Shown here: piece after piece, positions 47,505 through 58,589 of the stretch
How positions within the stretch are numbered: the first letter of the stretch is position 1
How the letters are laid out: each line of letters opens with the position of its first letter
Source: Torreya grandis
Taxonomy: Eukaryota; Streptophyta; Pinopsida; Cupressales; Taxaceae
NCBI GenBank assembly: GCA_037957365.1
Contig: JARHVA010000157.1
Span: 5,032,001 to 5,096,000, forward strand
Length of the DNA stretch: 64,000 nt
Direction of reading: 5' to 3'
Position numbers and translations under genes: made by a program
The notes under the pieces: generated by a model
What the model saw: only the letters and a program-made list of their open reading frames with translations
The model's database searches: none
What the model was told of the DNA's origin: nothing

Positions 47505-48852
47505 CACATGATGAGCTTTGTGTGGGGCATATATATAAACCTAATATTTTTCATATTTATTAATTTACTAATGATTTATCTTGTAGGATTTGTCAATGCA
47601 TTAGTCTCCCTAATTACATGTCCTAATGATTACATTAGGAAAGGGGTGGGGTTAGATCATGGTACTTTGAAAGACAGGTTTGCATACTATTCTATCATAC
47701 CTTCACTACTATCAATCTAACCTCTTTTAAGTATCTTTTTGTCTTACCTCTCCATCTAATTTTTATTTAATTTTTCTTACCACCCTATATTCCATTTATA
47801 TTGGCTAGATCAATATAGTCTATTTCATACTTATCTTTCCCTGAACGGTATCAATTTGGATGACATAATTATGAGTTTTATCCTTATCAATTTTATTATG
47901 TTGGTTTAGGTGATATAATAATGTCATCTAAATCCCATTTGATTATATCAACCTTGCCAATACCACTTAGACTTCAAGGTTATTTATAGGTTTGTAACCC
48001 TATATAGGGGTCATATTTATAATTTACACAACACATAACACATATCTTCTCTTATTGTGCTCACACTTATACTCTTAAGTAGTAAAATGAGTTAGTAAAG
48101 TATTATTATTAGAGGTTAAGCCTTAATTAAGGTCTTTGAATCTCAATAGAATAAGTTGAATCAAAGAGGCACATCTAGTTTATGGAGTCCCCAACTAAGG
48201 ATACGTAGGTATTCATATTTCCATTTGATGTCTTCCTCCTACATCATCTATTTAAAAGTGACACTAGGATAGTGGAGAGATTTATGCACCAAAAAGTAAC
48301 CTTAAAGGTAAGTATCGTTATCAATATTATATTTATTCTATTTTCTTAGTAGATAGATCTTATTTACTTATTATTGTAGTAGCATGTATTTTGTTTTCTT
48401 ACAAAGTTTCTACTTATACCGAATAATATGGTATGATATAGGGATCCTAGGGTTTCCATTTACCACCCTAGGTTGCATAGACCACATGTGGCTGACCATT
48501 GCACCACTTAATTGTTAGTCTAGTATTTAAAACTATCTTAGATCTACTTTACCCTTGTTTATTATTTCCTTGCATGCAGTTCCTTATTATATCCTTGATA
48601 CAACTTTGCTATCATTTATATATAATTGATTTATCTTGAGATATAGTTAGAGCCATACATCATATCTCAAGCATATGCTTTGAAATTATACCCTTGACAT
48701 TGAGTGTGGACTATGCTTTGCTAGATCTATCACCACCTAAAGCCCCATCATTGTAGCATACAATTATTTGTAGGATATATATTACTGATCTCTTATTTAT
48801 ATCATAGTCTATAGAGAGGAGGATTATTATATTGGGCATCCTAACTTAAACA
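47505..48852 (+). repeat. Element B 3' LTR
   Basis: Partner of 4200-5578, aligned in the same order over about 1.35 kb with moderate identity. Clear matching phrases include CCTAATATTTTTCATATTTATTAATTTACTAATGATTT-type sequence at the left end, GGTTTCCATTTACCACC in the middle and ACCCTTGACATTGAGTGT near the right. The end is placed at TTAAACA. A target duplication could not be confirmed. Confidence 0.7.
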
Positions 48853-49540
48853 TATAGGAATCATGCTTTATCAGTGATGCTAATAAGGGTGACATGGGTA
48901 GCAAGCATCCCTTTGTGGTTAATAAAAATGTGAGTAGATAGGTAGTCCATTACACCCTATAATCAACATTATGTTCAAATGATAATACCACCATTGGTAC
49001 TCATGGTTTAGCTTGGAGAGTGGATTACATTTTTGGATAACATTATTAGCCAAAATCACACCCATTGCAAAGAATGTCTTTATGATTTCCTAGTTTATCT
49101 CTCTCCTCATTATTTCGAAAGTCATTATTCAATGTTGTTATGCCTTGTCTTTACATTATATATATATAACAATAAATACATGTACACACTTGAATGTGTT
49201 TATGGCTAACTAACACAATGATAAATTCTAATTTGACATATACCTTAGGACTGTGGTAAGTTTTGTGCCTAAAAAATCAAGGAAATGATTATGATTTTCT
49301 TGATAACTTGGGGATTATCAATAACATATATTTTTGATTGAATTGTGACACTTGTAATAATCTAAGGCTCATGAATCCCAAGTTCCCTAGACAATCTTAG
49401 GGAATCGACTATATTTTATTCCATGATAAAGCTTTAGATTGAAAATTCATTTATTGGGATCCAATATGATGGAAATATCTTACTCACCTTATACATATTT
49501 GTAACCTATGGTTAATTATTCATAAACCATCTTACTTAGT
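48853..49540. other. Anonymous noncoding DNA between element B and repeat A
   Basis: No coding potential. It contains a short (TA) run near 49157-49168. By position it belongs to whatever element or locus was hit by element B. Confidence 0.35.
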
Positions 49541-50322
49541 TCAATTCAAATGCTTAGTTTTTCTCATTGGATATAAATTTCAAATGTTTCAATGCTATTA
49601 TTTGATAGATATCTCAAATGCTATGAGCCTATAATTTGGTAAAGGGATAAAATGTTATTACATTCATTTTAAAAAAGTGGATTAAATTCTTAAAAGGAGT
49701 TGTTGATTATCTAGACAATTTGACTACTAAGATTCATGCATGTAGTTTCTAAGTAAAATAGCTAGTATTTGTTTTAGATTTTAAAATCCCATACGAGGAA
49801 TTATGTATTATACATGAATATGATACTTGTATCCCTATTATGATTACTTGTTCCTCTTGTGATTCTAGGTGGGAAACATGGCATTCATGCTTGGAATAAA
49901 TTGTTATGGACTCATGTTCTCCCCTCTAGTATATAATGCTTAAAAGAATTAGTGTGGGAATGAATTGAAAAAAACTTAGAGTTTTAGAGTAGGATTAATT
50001 AACTGGGGTTGATTCCTATAGGTCCATCATGAGGTAGTAATAAGCCAACAAGAATTATGGAAGAGGAAAAATAAATGTAAATGATTAGATAGAATCCCAA
50101 ATAAAAGTGTGTGTAATTGTTACTTTGGAAAGGTTTGGTAAATGTTGAAGTGAGCATTTTAAATATATAAATATTTTCTACTTATTAGTTAAGAAGATGA
50201 AACAAATTAGGGTAGTAATTAATTTAGGTTCGAATATGTTATTAGTATTTACTTGTTAAATTTAATGGAGATATTAAATAAATGTTTTTCCTTTCAATCC
50301 CTAACAAGGGTGAGGTTATAGA
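49541..50322 (+). repeat. Repeat family A, copy 2
   Basis: Diverged copy of 2505-3282 in the same orientation and order: AATGCTTAGTTTTTCTC, CCCATACGAGGAATT, GGGAAACATGGCATTCATGC, ACTTAGAGTTTTAGAGTAGGA, GGAAAGGTTTGGTAAATGTTG and AATTAGGGTAGTAATTAATT all have counterparts. It ends near GGGTGAGGTTATAG. No primer-binding site follows, so it could be the 3' LTR of the element whose 5' LTR is copy 1, with element B inserted between them. Confidence 0.6.
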
Positions 50323-51471
50323 AATTGTTGGAACATCATTTAAAATGTAATGATGGTTACAAGCTATTTTTGTTAACATATCTATATTCTTAGAAATATG
50401 TTAAGGATTATCCATAACATGTGTTATAATGGTTTCAATGGAATCACCTCTATATTGTTCATCTATTTTAGTTCCAAAGTCATAATCATAATCATAATTA
50501 TACATGTTTTGTATATTATTATCCAAAAAATTTCAATCATTCACATTTACATTATTAAAATACATATTGCTAACTTGAAATAGTGCAAGTGTACTAGGAA
50601 AAACATAGTATATGCATAAAATCACAAGCACACACTAAGATTTTGAATAAATGCAAGGTAATTAGTATTTCAAAGAAATTTAATAATAAAAAAGAAAAAC
50701 CCTAAGAAAGGCAACACTAGGAAATAAGAAAAGGATAATCCTAATGAGTTGACACAACAATGGAAGGGTTCAAAAATACTAGAAAAATCAAGATAAAATA
50801 TGGAAAAAAACCCTAAGGGGTGTAAGAGGGTAACATTTAACCAAATTTTTAAAATGGTAAAGTGGATTTAGGTAAAAAATACTACACTAAACCATAACCA
50901 ATGTGTTTAAATTAGATGTAAACAAAATATGGAAATATAGTAACATAAATAAATATAATTTGCTCATGCTTAAATTTATGAAGAGAGGGTTATTAGATAA
51001 ATACCAAATTGTATCAAACATGTGTAATTTTTTAGGTGTAGACACTCATATTTGGTATTAGACACTTGAAAATGTGTAATTTGATGAAACCTTAACCTAA
51101 GTGACTTATTCTAACATACATGAATCTTATTATCCATTCATCATAGCCATTATATTATAAATGAGCTTGATCCTTGTAAATTGTCATCACTGTTACGTAA
51201 TATCTTCCTAGTCTCTGACCAAACAACTTAATAGCATTCTTAGACTATCCCCTAGCCTTATGTTAGTGTTCATGTTTTATAGCTAGGTTTTATTGCAATA
51301 AACTTTTCCACTTAGGGTAGAATTATCCCTGTGCCCTTTAATGACTAGTTTTTGAAATTAAAATCACTCATATGGGTTAACTTGCACATTTCACATGTTT
51401 TTTCAAAGGAAAATACCCAAAGAGTAAACTAAATAATCAAATCAAGCTTAATCATTTTCCTATATGGTAGT
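50323..51471. other. Anonymous noncoding DNA
   Basis: AT-rich with no recognised protein. At 51037 a phrase TGTAGACACTCATATTTGG closely resembles the Tat-1 LTR start (TGTAGACACTTAAATTTGG), so a Tat-type LTR edge may lie here. An open stretch of 61 codons at 50398 is Ile-rich low-complexity and likely chance. Confidence 0.4.
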
Positions 51472-52160
51472 TGTAAACACCCTAATTTGGTCAAGAAACC
51501 ACAAGTACCATGACTTTTATTGATCTTTCACACAAAAGGTCTTAGTGATGGTTATAGTCCTTATTCACATGGTCACCTCGAGTCTTGATATTTATTATGC
51601 TTTATTATCCCTATTTTTTACACCCCTAGCAGTCATAAGTCACCTTTTCCTAGTCCCAAGGGCCCCTACCTTGTTATCCTTGATTTTTGCTCTATTCTAA
51701 GCCTTTGGACACTATTACCATCACATGGCACTACTTTCCACTTTTGACTTCAGTGTATGATAGGCCCTTTCACCTGTGTTTGAGTTTTGACCCTTCTCTA
51801 TGTTTTTTATATATTTTTCATGACTTATCAGCCAATGAATAAGGTATTATATTCCAAATAAATATTCTCCTATATAAAGAGCCTCAAAAGGCATTTTTAT
51901 ATCTAACACTCTCTATTTTGGCACATATTTACATAAAATCAACCAATAGTACAACTTAAATACACTGCATACTACTCAACATTCACACCTAGACATTTGC
52001 ATGCTTGATAAAATAAGGGCCTAGGTGAAATTCATCTTAGCATAACTTGAAAGTTGATGGTGCACATTCCCTAGGGATAAATACATGAGATCTAAGGCCT
52101 ATAACATTGGGGTTAATGTAGGTAGTGGTCAAGACAATAGGGGTTCTACTCCATGTGATT
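51472..52160 (+). repeat. Probable Tat-type LTR (element C), right end uncertain
   Basis: It starts TGTAAACACCCTAATTTGGTC, which matches the conserved Tat LTR start seen in Tat-1 (TGTAGACACCTAAATTTGG). A good TATA box (CTATATAAAG) lies 400 bases in, and gag-like sequence follows about 1.6 kb downstream. No partner LTR is in the window, so the right end is a guess. Confidence 0.5.
51870..51879 (+). promoter_or_regulatory. TATA box in element C LTR
   Basis: CTATATAAAGAGCC is a near-consensus plant TATA box in the middle of the proposed LTR. Confidence 0.5.
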
Positions 52161-53066
52161 GTTACATCCCACAACCCAATTTTTCCTTTCCTTTTACATT
52201 TGATTAGTTCATTGTTTCATGTATGCATGTATTCATTAGTGGTTTGAATAAGAATTAGCTAAAACACTAACATAAATGAGCCCCTACACAACAAGAAATC
52301 ACCTAAAAGACCCTCATGAACTCTTGTAGCTTCTCTAAAAGTTAAAAATAGTCACTATAGGAAGGACAGTAACACCAGGTTTGGATACTAGCATCACATG
52401 ACACTATGATCCTAAGAGGGTGCTACTATTTGGAGTTAGATCTTGAAAAATAGTTAATGGAAAAAAGATTCCTATCTATCTACTTAGTCATATCCAGTAT
52501 TCATGTCCATGAGAAACTCTATGTATATCTAGATAAGTTCACTTTCTCCTTGTATTTACTATTTGTGAAAAGTTACATACAATCAATAAAATCCAATTTT
52601 ATTCTAGATTTACAATAGACCATCCCTTTAATCTAGCTTAGGATTTACATAGTAAAACCCTAAAATGGTTAAAAAATTTGGTGAACCCAAATTACTTCAA
52701 ATATTTCAAAAAAATCCTAATTTTCCTTAGGGTTTATGTTCTAAATTTTGCACACTAAATTAGGATTACAAAAATCTAATTTTCTAATTTTTTTGATTAA
52801 CGTAGCTAATTTATTTAATTAAATACTAGGGTTTTATTTATTTAATTTAATTTAAATATTTACAACACAACCCTAAACCTAAACCCTAGATCCATATACA
52901 AGGTCCCTATACACACAAACATTAATAATTAAGGTTCCAAAAATAACCCTATTTTTGTTACAATCTTTGTTCAACAAATTCACACATTGCACACATACTT
53001 ATGTTATATTATATTCTACCTATTGTGTGTTTATTATTCATTCTTTACACTATATTATTTGGAAAT
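52161..53066 (+). other. Element C leader
   Basis: Noncoding sequence between the proposed LTR and first gag-like Met. It carries telomere-like strings (CCCTAAACCTAAACCCTAG near 52871-52889) that are too short to be a telomeric array. No convincing primer-binding site was seen. Confidence 0.4.
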
Positions 53067-53630
53067 TTTAAAATGGCATATGAAAATTCTTCTACCCCTC
53101 ATCCACTTGATGCAATCTTGAAATTTTCTCATGATTATAACATTAAATGGACTAATTTTCAAGATTTTACATTAGAGAATGATAATGATTTCATTTATAA
53201 TGATGATGATGACTAATATTATAATGATGGATATGATAATTAATATGCACATGATAATACAAATTAACATGAGGATACATTAGATAAATCATCTTCTCTT
53301 TCCTCTTACTCTTCTCTTATTCGTAAAAAGTAAATTAACAATACAATGCTAAAATAACCTCTTATTGGTAGTGTTTTATTACAATTTTATCCTAGATTAT
53401 CAACTACCTTTGCTATTTAATTATTCAAAATAAGTAAATATAAGTGCACTGAAATAAAATCACTTTTACATGCTTCAAATAAATTAAATCAAAATAATGC
53501 ATCTTATTTACCCTTCTCAATTACATTTCAAAATGAAAATACAAAGAATGTTACACCTTTTAACAATGCACAAACTAAGGTAGATGAAATTAATTTATCA
53601 CCTGTTGTCACTTGGATTTTCACCCTTTGA
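53067..53630 (+). pseudogene. Element C gag, N-terminal fragment
   Basis: A plausible start (MAYENSSTPHPLDAILKF) is followed by an Asn/Asp-rich stretch ending in FIYNDDDD at 53216, then Ser-rich and Asn/Gln-rich residues with several stops to about 53630. Composition and the phrase SITFQNENTKNVTPFNNAQT resemble SFTFQAK-stop-NDSLPQINNAHV at about 58592-58660, so the two may be parts or copies of one gag separated by about 5 kb. The function as a gag leader is inferred from this and from position after an LTR-like sequence. Confidence 0.45.
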
Positions 53631-55680
53631 GAAAATTTCTTAGATATCCTCATCGAAGCAACACAATTGAAACTCCTCTAGGCTGTGGGTGAGCCTAAGA
53701 ATGAGGTGAATTTCTAGATAGGGCTAGCTTCCTTGATGTACCACTTGTAGAACACTACTATACCTAAACTTGTGAGGGAAAAAGGAGATAAAAAAAAAAT
53801 TAAACTATCCTAAGGGAGGTGATACACCAAATTAGTTGATGAATACCAACTAGCTACATGTTACACATGAGAACAAGGGCCTAACCAAACATACACTTCT
53901 TCAATTTGCATCTTCTTACATCAATATTTCAGTATGAGGTTATAGATGAATGTTTAGGGTAGGAAGACTAGAAAAGAGGCCTATAATGGAATTATTTGAT
54001 TATACTAAATCACTTAAACTTAACACATCCTATAAAACTTCATATAACCTACAATAAGAAGCTTTCCAACTGTAAATAGGTGAAAGAATGGGACAACATG
54101 CTAAGGAAACAAGAGTCATCACTAAGCAGGATCAATCATCCAATTAAAAAACACTATGAATAGTCATGGAAGAGGTAAAAATCAATAGTATTTATTTATA
54201 CATGGTATGAAAATGATAAGGGCTTCACCATACTCAGGTGGAACATAGTTTACAAAGGACAAAATGGATAGTTCTTATATAACTTGAGATAGAGAGGACA
54301 AGAAAGAAGTCCAAAGGTTAAAAGGACACGTATCAAGCTGAGAAAAGGAGTTAAATATGCATGAGAAGAATATGTGAAATTAACCATGTAAGGTTCAGAA
54401 GCATAAGTGTCACCCCAAGTCATGAAACTCATGAAAAGTGGTGTATAATTCCTTTTATTGGCTCAAAAAATTACCTTCATGATTTAGCCTTTTTTGAACA
54501 TCCCAAAACTAATTAGGGATAGATATAATGATTGTAATGATAGGAAATGATTTAATACACAACTCTTCATGCATTGGTTGTAGTCCTAATCATATAGAAA
54601 CTTTTAAAAGTGAGCAATTACCATATGTAGTATAATAAACTCCCTTTTCTATCACCCCTCACACTTGGACTCAAAATTGGCATCATTTTTACATGAAAAT
54701 GTGTGGGAGGGAATGGATGAAACTTTTAAATACTCTCCATGGCCTTAAAATTCTCAGGAACACCTTAAAAATCCATCCACTTGAAGTTTTCATACTTCTC
54801 ACCATCATGCTCACTATGCCAATTTTGATTGGCTAAGATGAAGTAGTTAGTAAGGACATTTAAGAGTTTTTAAAAGGCATGAAATGGACATGTGGAGTTA
54901 TATTAAGTCTTAATATTCCCTTCCATGTGATTGGCATCTCTTAGAACCTCCTAAAACCTGCACAACACACAAAACAATAAAAAATACCCTATTTTATACT
55001 CAATCCATATAGTTATATACAAATCAAGAGGATGGGAAGGAGACTAAAAGAGTCCTATATAAGGTTCAATCACTTTAATGGTCAAACTAGGCCATAGGAT
55101 TAGCTTTCCATATCCATGTATTTCATTAGGTCCTTATCCAAGGGTTTATGTCTATTTACTCTCTTAAGCTTTTTTTATAAAAATAGGACATTGAATTTGA
55201 AAAAAAATATCACTAGAGTAGAGTTAAAAACCCTTGTTAACCCATCTAAACTTACTTTACCTCCATGAAAATCCTTGTGAAAGATGTGAGCATTTGAAAT
55301 CACCTTATCAAGCTTTTCCTTCCATTTCTTGTAGGTCTGAGTTGGATTTGAGCTCAAAAATGAACTATTTGTGATATATCTACCTTAAAAAATATTTATC
55401 AACTCTATTATGACCCCAAAAACATGTTCCAATATAATAAATCTTTCCCATAGTTAGAAATGAACAGGACCTATCATTTGGGCTTTAGGCCAAAACCCTG
55501 CCTAAAAGTCCTGACTACAACCTCGAAGGTTTAGAGCTCCTTGTTGAAATTACTCCTTTAATTGATATCTGATGTTTTCCTAAGAGTGTTACATCTTATT
55601 TAAAATCCATTCAATGTTTAATCATCTCCTAGAGAGTCCTTCTATCTCTACATTCCAAAAATGCAGGGTTCTCATACAAA

Positions 55681-55720
55681 GGGAAGTACCCTTTGTCTAA
55701 GACAATAAAGGGTACTTCCC
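55681..55720 (+). other. Strong hairpin with 14-bp perfect stem
   Basis: GGGAAGTACCCTTT (55681-55694) and AAAGGGTACTTCCC (55707-55720) are perfect inverted repeats separated by 12 bases. The spacer itself contains GTCT and AGAC, so the stem can extend to about 18 pairs with a 3-base bulge. Its GC content is well above its surroundings. It could be a transposon terminus, a miniature palindrome or a transcript hairpin. No CTRR follows at the distance expected for a Helitron end. Confidence 0.8.
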
Positions 55721-57149
55721 CTATTTTATCAGACAAGTGGAAATTTGGATGGGATTTAAAAGTTTATGGGGACAATTTTAAACAAATTTTAGCCTTTGAT
55801 TAGGTCATTTTACCTCTAAACTCCTTCAAAAACCAAGGCAGATCGTTAGGGAATAGACTGTGAAGGGTTTCAAGATATGGATTGTGCCTTGCTTGATATG
55901 ACTCCTTTCTCTATTCAATAAACACTATGAGAGTGTCATGAGGATATTTTTTCATGATGATTTTTTTAATATTTCTCATCACTTTTACCTCATATTCCTT
56001 CTCTTCACACTTTGACTAGTTAAGTATGACTATAACTTTTGACTGTGTTCTACCTCAGAACACCGTACCTATAGGTAGTTTAGGAAGGACTAGGATTGAA
56101 AATAGTATATGGACCTATTTAAACCTTAAAATATATTATATAATTTATTTTTACCTATTCGTTCATGTTTGGAATATACCAATCACTTAGAATCATCACC
56201 CTTTTGTTCACTACTTGAGATAGTCATCTACAGTTAGTTATAGATGAAAATCCTCCTTTAGGGCTACTTACATTGATATAGGGTCCTATTAAAACCTTAC
56301 ATACCATCACATGATTCCTTTATTAACTATTTCAATGTATTTTATATGCCTAATACTTATAATAGTTATCAACTAAGTCACTATCAGGTGTAGATGGATG
56401 TTTAAGCTATTTGTATGGGTTGTTTCCACCTCCTTATGTGGAATCAAGGTCTTGAAATGTCATAAGTATCTCCATAATGCCTATTCCATTCATAAAATGA
56501 TGATACATACTTAATAACTTATTAAAAACATGGATTTAGGTCTTCTTTCCTTCCTTGACCCACACAACTGTGTTTTCTCTCTTAAACTTGGCTGTAAGTG
56601 CATGTTTAAGAGAGTAGACACTTGTATGTGTGTATGGGTTCAAAACGATACCTATGAACCTATTTGATAATATTATACCTAATATATTTTATTTAAAATA
56701 ATATAAAACCATTAAAACATGAAGTCATAGTTTGGTATTGCAACCTTAAAATGGAAAGTCACCTTGGAGTTTCAAAACTTGTAGATGACAGTGAAGGAAT
56801 TTAGTGTTCAAATGGAAATTTTGAGGAGATCAACCACTGATTTCCACTACTCTTATTCCATCAAAAATTTTCATAGTTATTTTTATATATGGATAATATA
56901 ATACAAGAACATTATGATGCATCAAGGCCTTTGGTAACCATGTTATATGTTATCAACCAAATAATGAGGTTATTTATTTTCCTATTTTAGGGAAAATGTC
57001 CCTGAATGCAATCATTTGAATATTTGAACATGGTTTCTCACCTCCCTTTATCAATACATCCTTTAAAATATATATTTTCATTCAAAAATAACTCGAAGAC
57101 TCTAATTATGGTGTCACCACTTGTATAACCTCTCTGTAAAAATACCTTT

Positions 57150-57580
57150 ATGTCTATGCTAATGCCACCTCTAGGTGGTCATTGTAACATATAGGTAAAG
57201 AATGAAAAACTGTACAATATGTAATATATGTGAGTTAAAATGAAGTTTTTTAATTTTAAAAAGGTTTAAAATATACTTTAATCAATATAAGGATATATTT
57301 GTCAGATCAGACACTCCTTTCAACATGAGATTCTTCATGAGGACATCTGTAGGTAAACATTTTCATATATGTAGGTAATGAGCAAGATTGGTGTAATGGG
57401 CATATTATTTGGCCTTAAATGGGTAATAATATTATATATAAAACTCAAAATACAATCTTAAAATTATAAATCATATGAAACAAGTGTCAATGCCTTATTT
57501 TCAATGTGAACTCTTCCTTCATGGCACCTGCAGATGTACATTCATGGTTGCTTGACTGGTAAGTTGCATATGAATACAAT
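57150..57580 (+). repeat. Possible 180-bp tandem repeat, three worn units
   Basis: ACCTCTAGGTGGTCATTGTAA (core near 57168), CATCTGTAGGTAAACATTTTC (near 57346) and CACCTGCAGATGTACATTCAT (near 57526) are spaced close to 180 and 178 bases. Each is followed about 60-80 bases later by a TATTATATATA-like tract. Similar phrases occur between 56060 and 56680, so the array may be longer. Divergence is high. Confidence 0.4.
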
Positions 57581-58559
57581 ATTATATATATTGATTTTGG
57601 AAATGAGGTTTAAAGGTGAAGGTGAAAAAGACAAAATTGGAAAAATTTAAAACAACCAATCCTCACCCTCTAAAACCACTATCAAAGCAAGAATATCTTG
57701 CAAATGGTGAAAAATTGCCTGCAACATAGAATGGTGCATTCACTTACAACTTGAGATGATTTTCATATAAAAACACATTGAAACACTAAAAAAATAATGG
57801 GGATAATTTTATGAGGGATTAAAAATAATTTTGAACTAATTTAAGCAAGTGAATTGTATGGACTTGTCCAAACTAAGGCAAAACCTATAGGGTGCACAAA
57901 CTAGCAAGCAGAAAAACACAATCAACTTATTAGGGATGATTCATAAAGCATGGTTGAAAAATAATTGTAATATTTTTATGAAAATTAATCTATTTGAGTG
58001 TAATAACACATCCCAAATGCATTTTACCTATAACCTCTTCTACTAACTGTACCAACCATGAACCTATTGATCACTTCTACATGTTTAGAAGGGCAGAAAA
58101 GGAGCAAAATAGTTTTGGGACTTTTTATAACTTTAAAAGAATGTTAAGCACTAATATTAGTGTGTGGAATATGAAGATACATTCCATAACCTTCTTCCAC
58201 ATGTCACCTTTCCCCATGGTCCGTACAAGTGCCAAACTCTTCCCTTTTTCAAGAAAATTACCCTTTCTTTTGAAGAACCTATCAATTTTTAGTTATGAAC
58301 AATTGATTAAAGAATAATAGGACACATGACATGTGAAATCACCCTTTTTACACCTTCACACTTCACAAATAGGCTGTAAAACTCATTTAATTCTCTATTT
58401 TGAGCCTCAAAGTGACACAAAAGGACATAAAGACTAAAATGACTAATGACCAAGGATAATATAACATTAAATTCCATAAAATGACATATAATACACCTTA
58501 TGAATAAATATTAGATCCCTAAAACACCTAAAAAACATGTTTTTTATTATAAGGGTCCC

Positions 58560-58582
58560 AATTTGACCTGCAAGGTCAAATT
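58560..58582 (+). other. 10-bp-stem hairpin
   Basis: AATTTGACCT and AGGTCAAATT flank GCA, a perfect inverted repeat of 10 bases. It lies at the border where gag-like sequence resumes. Confidence 0.7.
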
Positions 58583-58589
58583 TGGTCAA

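Larger units (their letters stand above)
53631..58585. other. Unclassified 5-kb stretch (possible insertion)
   Basis: No transposase, RT or host protein was recognised on either strand. It contains a strong hairpin (55681-55720), a three-unit 180-bp repeat (57150-57580) and a 10-bp-stem hairpin at its right end (58560-58582). The longest open stretches (107 codons at 57994, 60 codons elsewhere) match no family I know. Because gag-like sequence lies on both sides, it may be a non-autonomous insertion, but no target duplication or terminal repeat was found. Confidence 0.4.

Noticed and set aside
52871..52889. Telomere-like CCCTAAACC strings
   Set aside because: Only two or three imperfect units. 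Such short strings are common in AT-rich plant DNA and do not form an interstitial telomeric array.
55681..55720. Rho-independent-type terminator
   Set aside because: The stem-loop lacks a following T-run, and the context is a plant nuclear genome, where such terminators are not used.
57994..58317. A real gene in the 107-codon open stretch on the plus strand
   Set aside because: No recognisable domain, biased composition and no neighbouring coding signal. It is most likely chance in AT-rich DNA.
58560..58582. Possible Helitron 3' end (hairpin)
   Set aside because: A Helitron end needs CTRR roughly 10-12 bases after the hairpin. None is present, and no matching 5' TC end was found near 53600.
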